NCBI RefSeq assembly: GCF_002813375.1
Contig: NZ_PHUJ01000003.1
Coordinates: 806,001-870,000 of the forward strand
From: Pseudonocardia alni
GTDB taxonomy: Bacteria > Actinomycetota > Actinomycetes > Mycobacteriales > Pseudonocardiaceae
Direction of reading: 5' to 3'
Length of the DNA stretch: 64,000 bases
In this document: positions 63,715 to 64,000 of the stretch, piece after piece
Layout of the letters: the number at the start of each line of letters is the position of its first letter
Position numbering within the stretch: the stretch's first letter is position 1
Position numbers and translations under genes: made by a program
The notes under the pieces: generated by a model
What the model was told of the DNA's origin: nothing
The model's input: only the letters and a program-made list of their open reading frames with translations
The model's database searches: none

Positions 63715-64000
63715 ATGACGACGACCGCTGAACTGCTGACCGACCACGTCGGCCGGATCGACGAGCTCGTGCGCGAGGTGGTGGACGGCCTGTCCGAGGC
63801 CGACCTCGCCCGCCGCCCGGAGGGTGCGGACGGGCCCGGCAACCCGATCGGCTGGCTGGTGTGGCACCTGCTGCGGGTGCAGGACGACCATGTCGCCGAG
63901 GCGTTCGGGTCCGACCAGGTCTGGACCGGCGAGGGCTGGGCGCAGCGCTTCGGCCTGGACCTCGACGTCGCCGACACCGGGTTCGGGCACACGTCGTCGC
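63715..64000 (+). CDS. DinB/DUF664-like protein, N-terminal part (cut by window end)
   Basis: The open frame starts at ATG 63715 with GGAAAG eight bases upstream and runs off the window after 95 residues. The sequence TAELLTDHVGRIDELVREVV, LARRPEGADGPGNPIGWLVW and HLLRVQDDHVAEAFG fits the DinB-like four-helix bundle; the conserved His residues in WHLLRVQDDHV would bind metal. Such proteins include mycothiol-dependent transferases in actinobacteria. Function of this member cannot be set from the fragment. Confidence 0.75.
   Translation, partial: MTTTAELLTDHVGRIDELVREVVDGLSEADLARRPEGADGPGNPIGWLVWHLLRVQDDHVAEAFGSDQVWTGEGWAQRFGLDLDVADTGFGHTSS

Noticed and set aside
1..64000. tRNA, rRNA, CRISPR, insertion sequences, prophage
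   Set aside because: I found no cloverleaf, rRNA stretch, regular spacer array, transposase or integrase in reading both strands by eye; a tRNA search tool would be needed to be certain.

Overview
The window is chromosomal DNA of a very high-GC actinomycete. GTG starts are common, genes are packed tightly with many 4-base ATGA/GTGA stop-start overlaps, and several promoters look leaderless (a TAnnnT -10 six to eight bases before a GTG). The gene content fits a Pseudonocardiaceae-like organism: deazaflavin (F420)-type enzymes, polyphosphate glucokinase, an actinobacterial SOS box on a DUF222/HNH gene, an IdeR/DtxR-like iron box and a cutinase. The genus is an inference from protein character; no rRNA is present. 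I saw no tRNA, rRNA, CRISPR array, IS element or prophage.

Layout. 1-3.8 kb: end of cydD, then cydC, then a GH39-like lipoprotein. 3.9-7.4 kb: two SDR oxidoreductases, a methyltransferase and an iron-box-preceded lipoprotein binding protein. 7.5-13.1 kb (minus): CPA1 antiporter, cytochrome P450 and a FecCD/BtuCD-type transporter whose three genes are joined by GTGA overlaps. 13.2-19.9 kb: PEBP protein, coiled-coil protein, two flavin/F420-type enzymes, acyl-CoA synthetase, AbrB-family membrane protein and a soluble BtuF-like protein. 20-22.4 kb: pgm-ppgK pair. 22.5-25.3 kb: TetR regulator, RibD/DHFR-like reductase and mannitol dehydrogenase.

25.5-34.9 kb is the most distinctive part: nine plus-strand genes that look like one operon. 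They encode an XRE-TetR fusion regulator, BKACE, L-carnitine dehydrogenase-like and hotdog thioesterase proteins (the known carnitine to betaine route), then a complete Dpp/Opp-type ABC transporter and a family VIII serine esterase. I read it as uptake and breakdown of carnitine or, more speculatively, acylcarnitines.

35-43.3 kb (mostly minus): nitroreductase, aldose epimerase, an SbcC/SbcD-like pair, two tiny paralogous Cys/His proteins on the plus strand, and NhaA with an acidic calcium-motif tail. 43.6-51.1 kb: a sugar block with eda, edd, a divergent ROK regulator, GNAT, galK and zwf (Entner-Doudoroff plus galactose entry). 51.1-55.6 kb (minus): a cutinase that has lost its catalytic serine, then cobM, cobL and a bluB-cobT fusion for cobalamin synthesis. 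55.7-64 kb: YchJ-like protein, a small membrane-anchored protein, an SOS-boxed DUF222/HNH protein, class III CoA-transferase, DUF4188 protein, sugar porter, a DMSO/biotin-sulfoxide-reductase-type molybdoenzyme and the start of a DinB-like protein.
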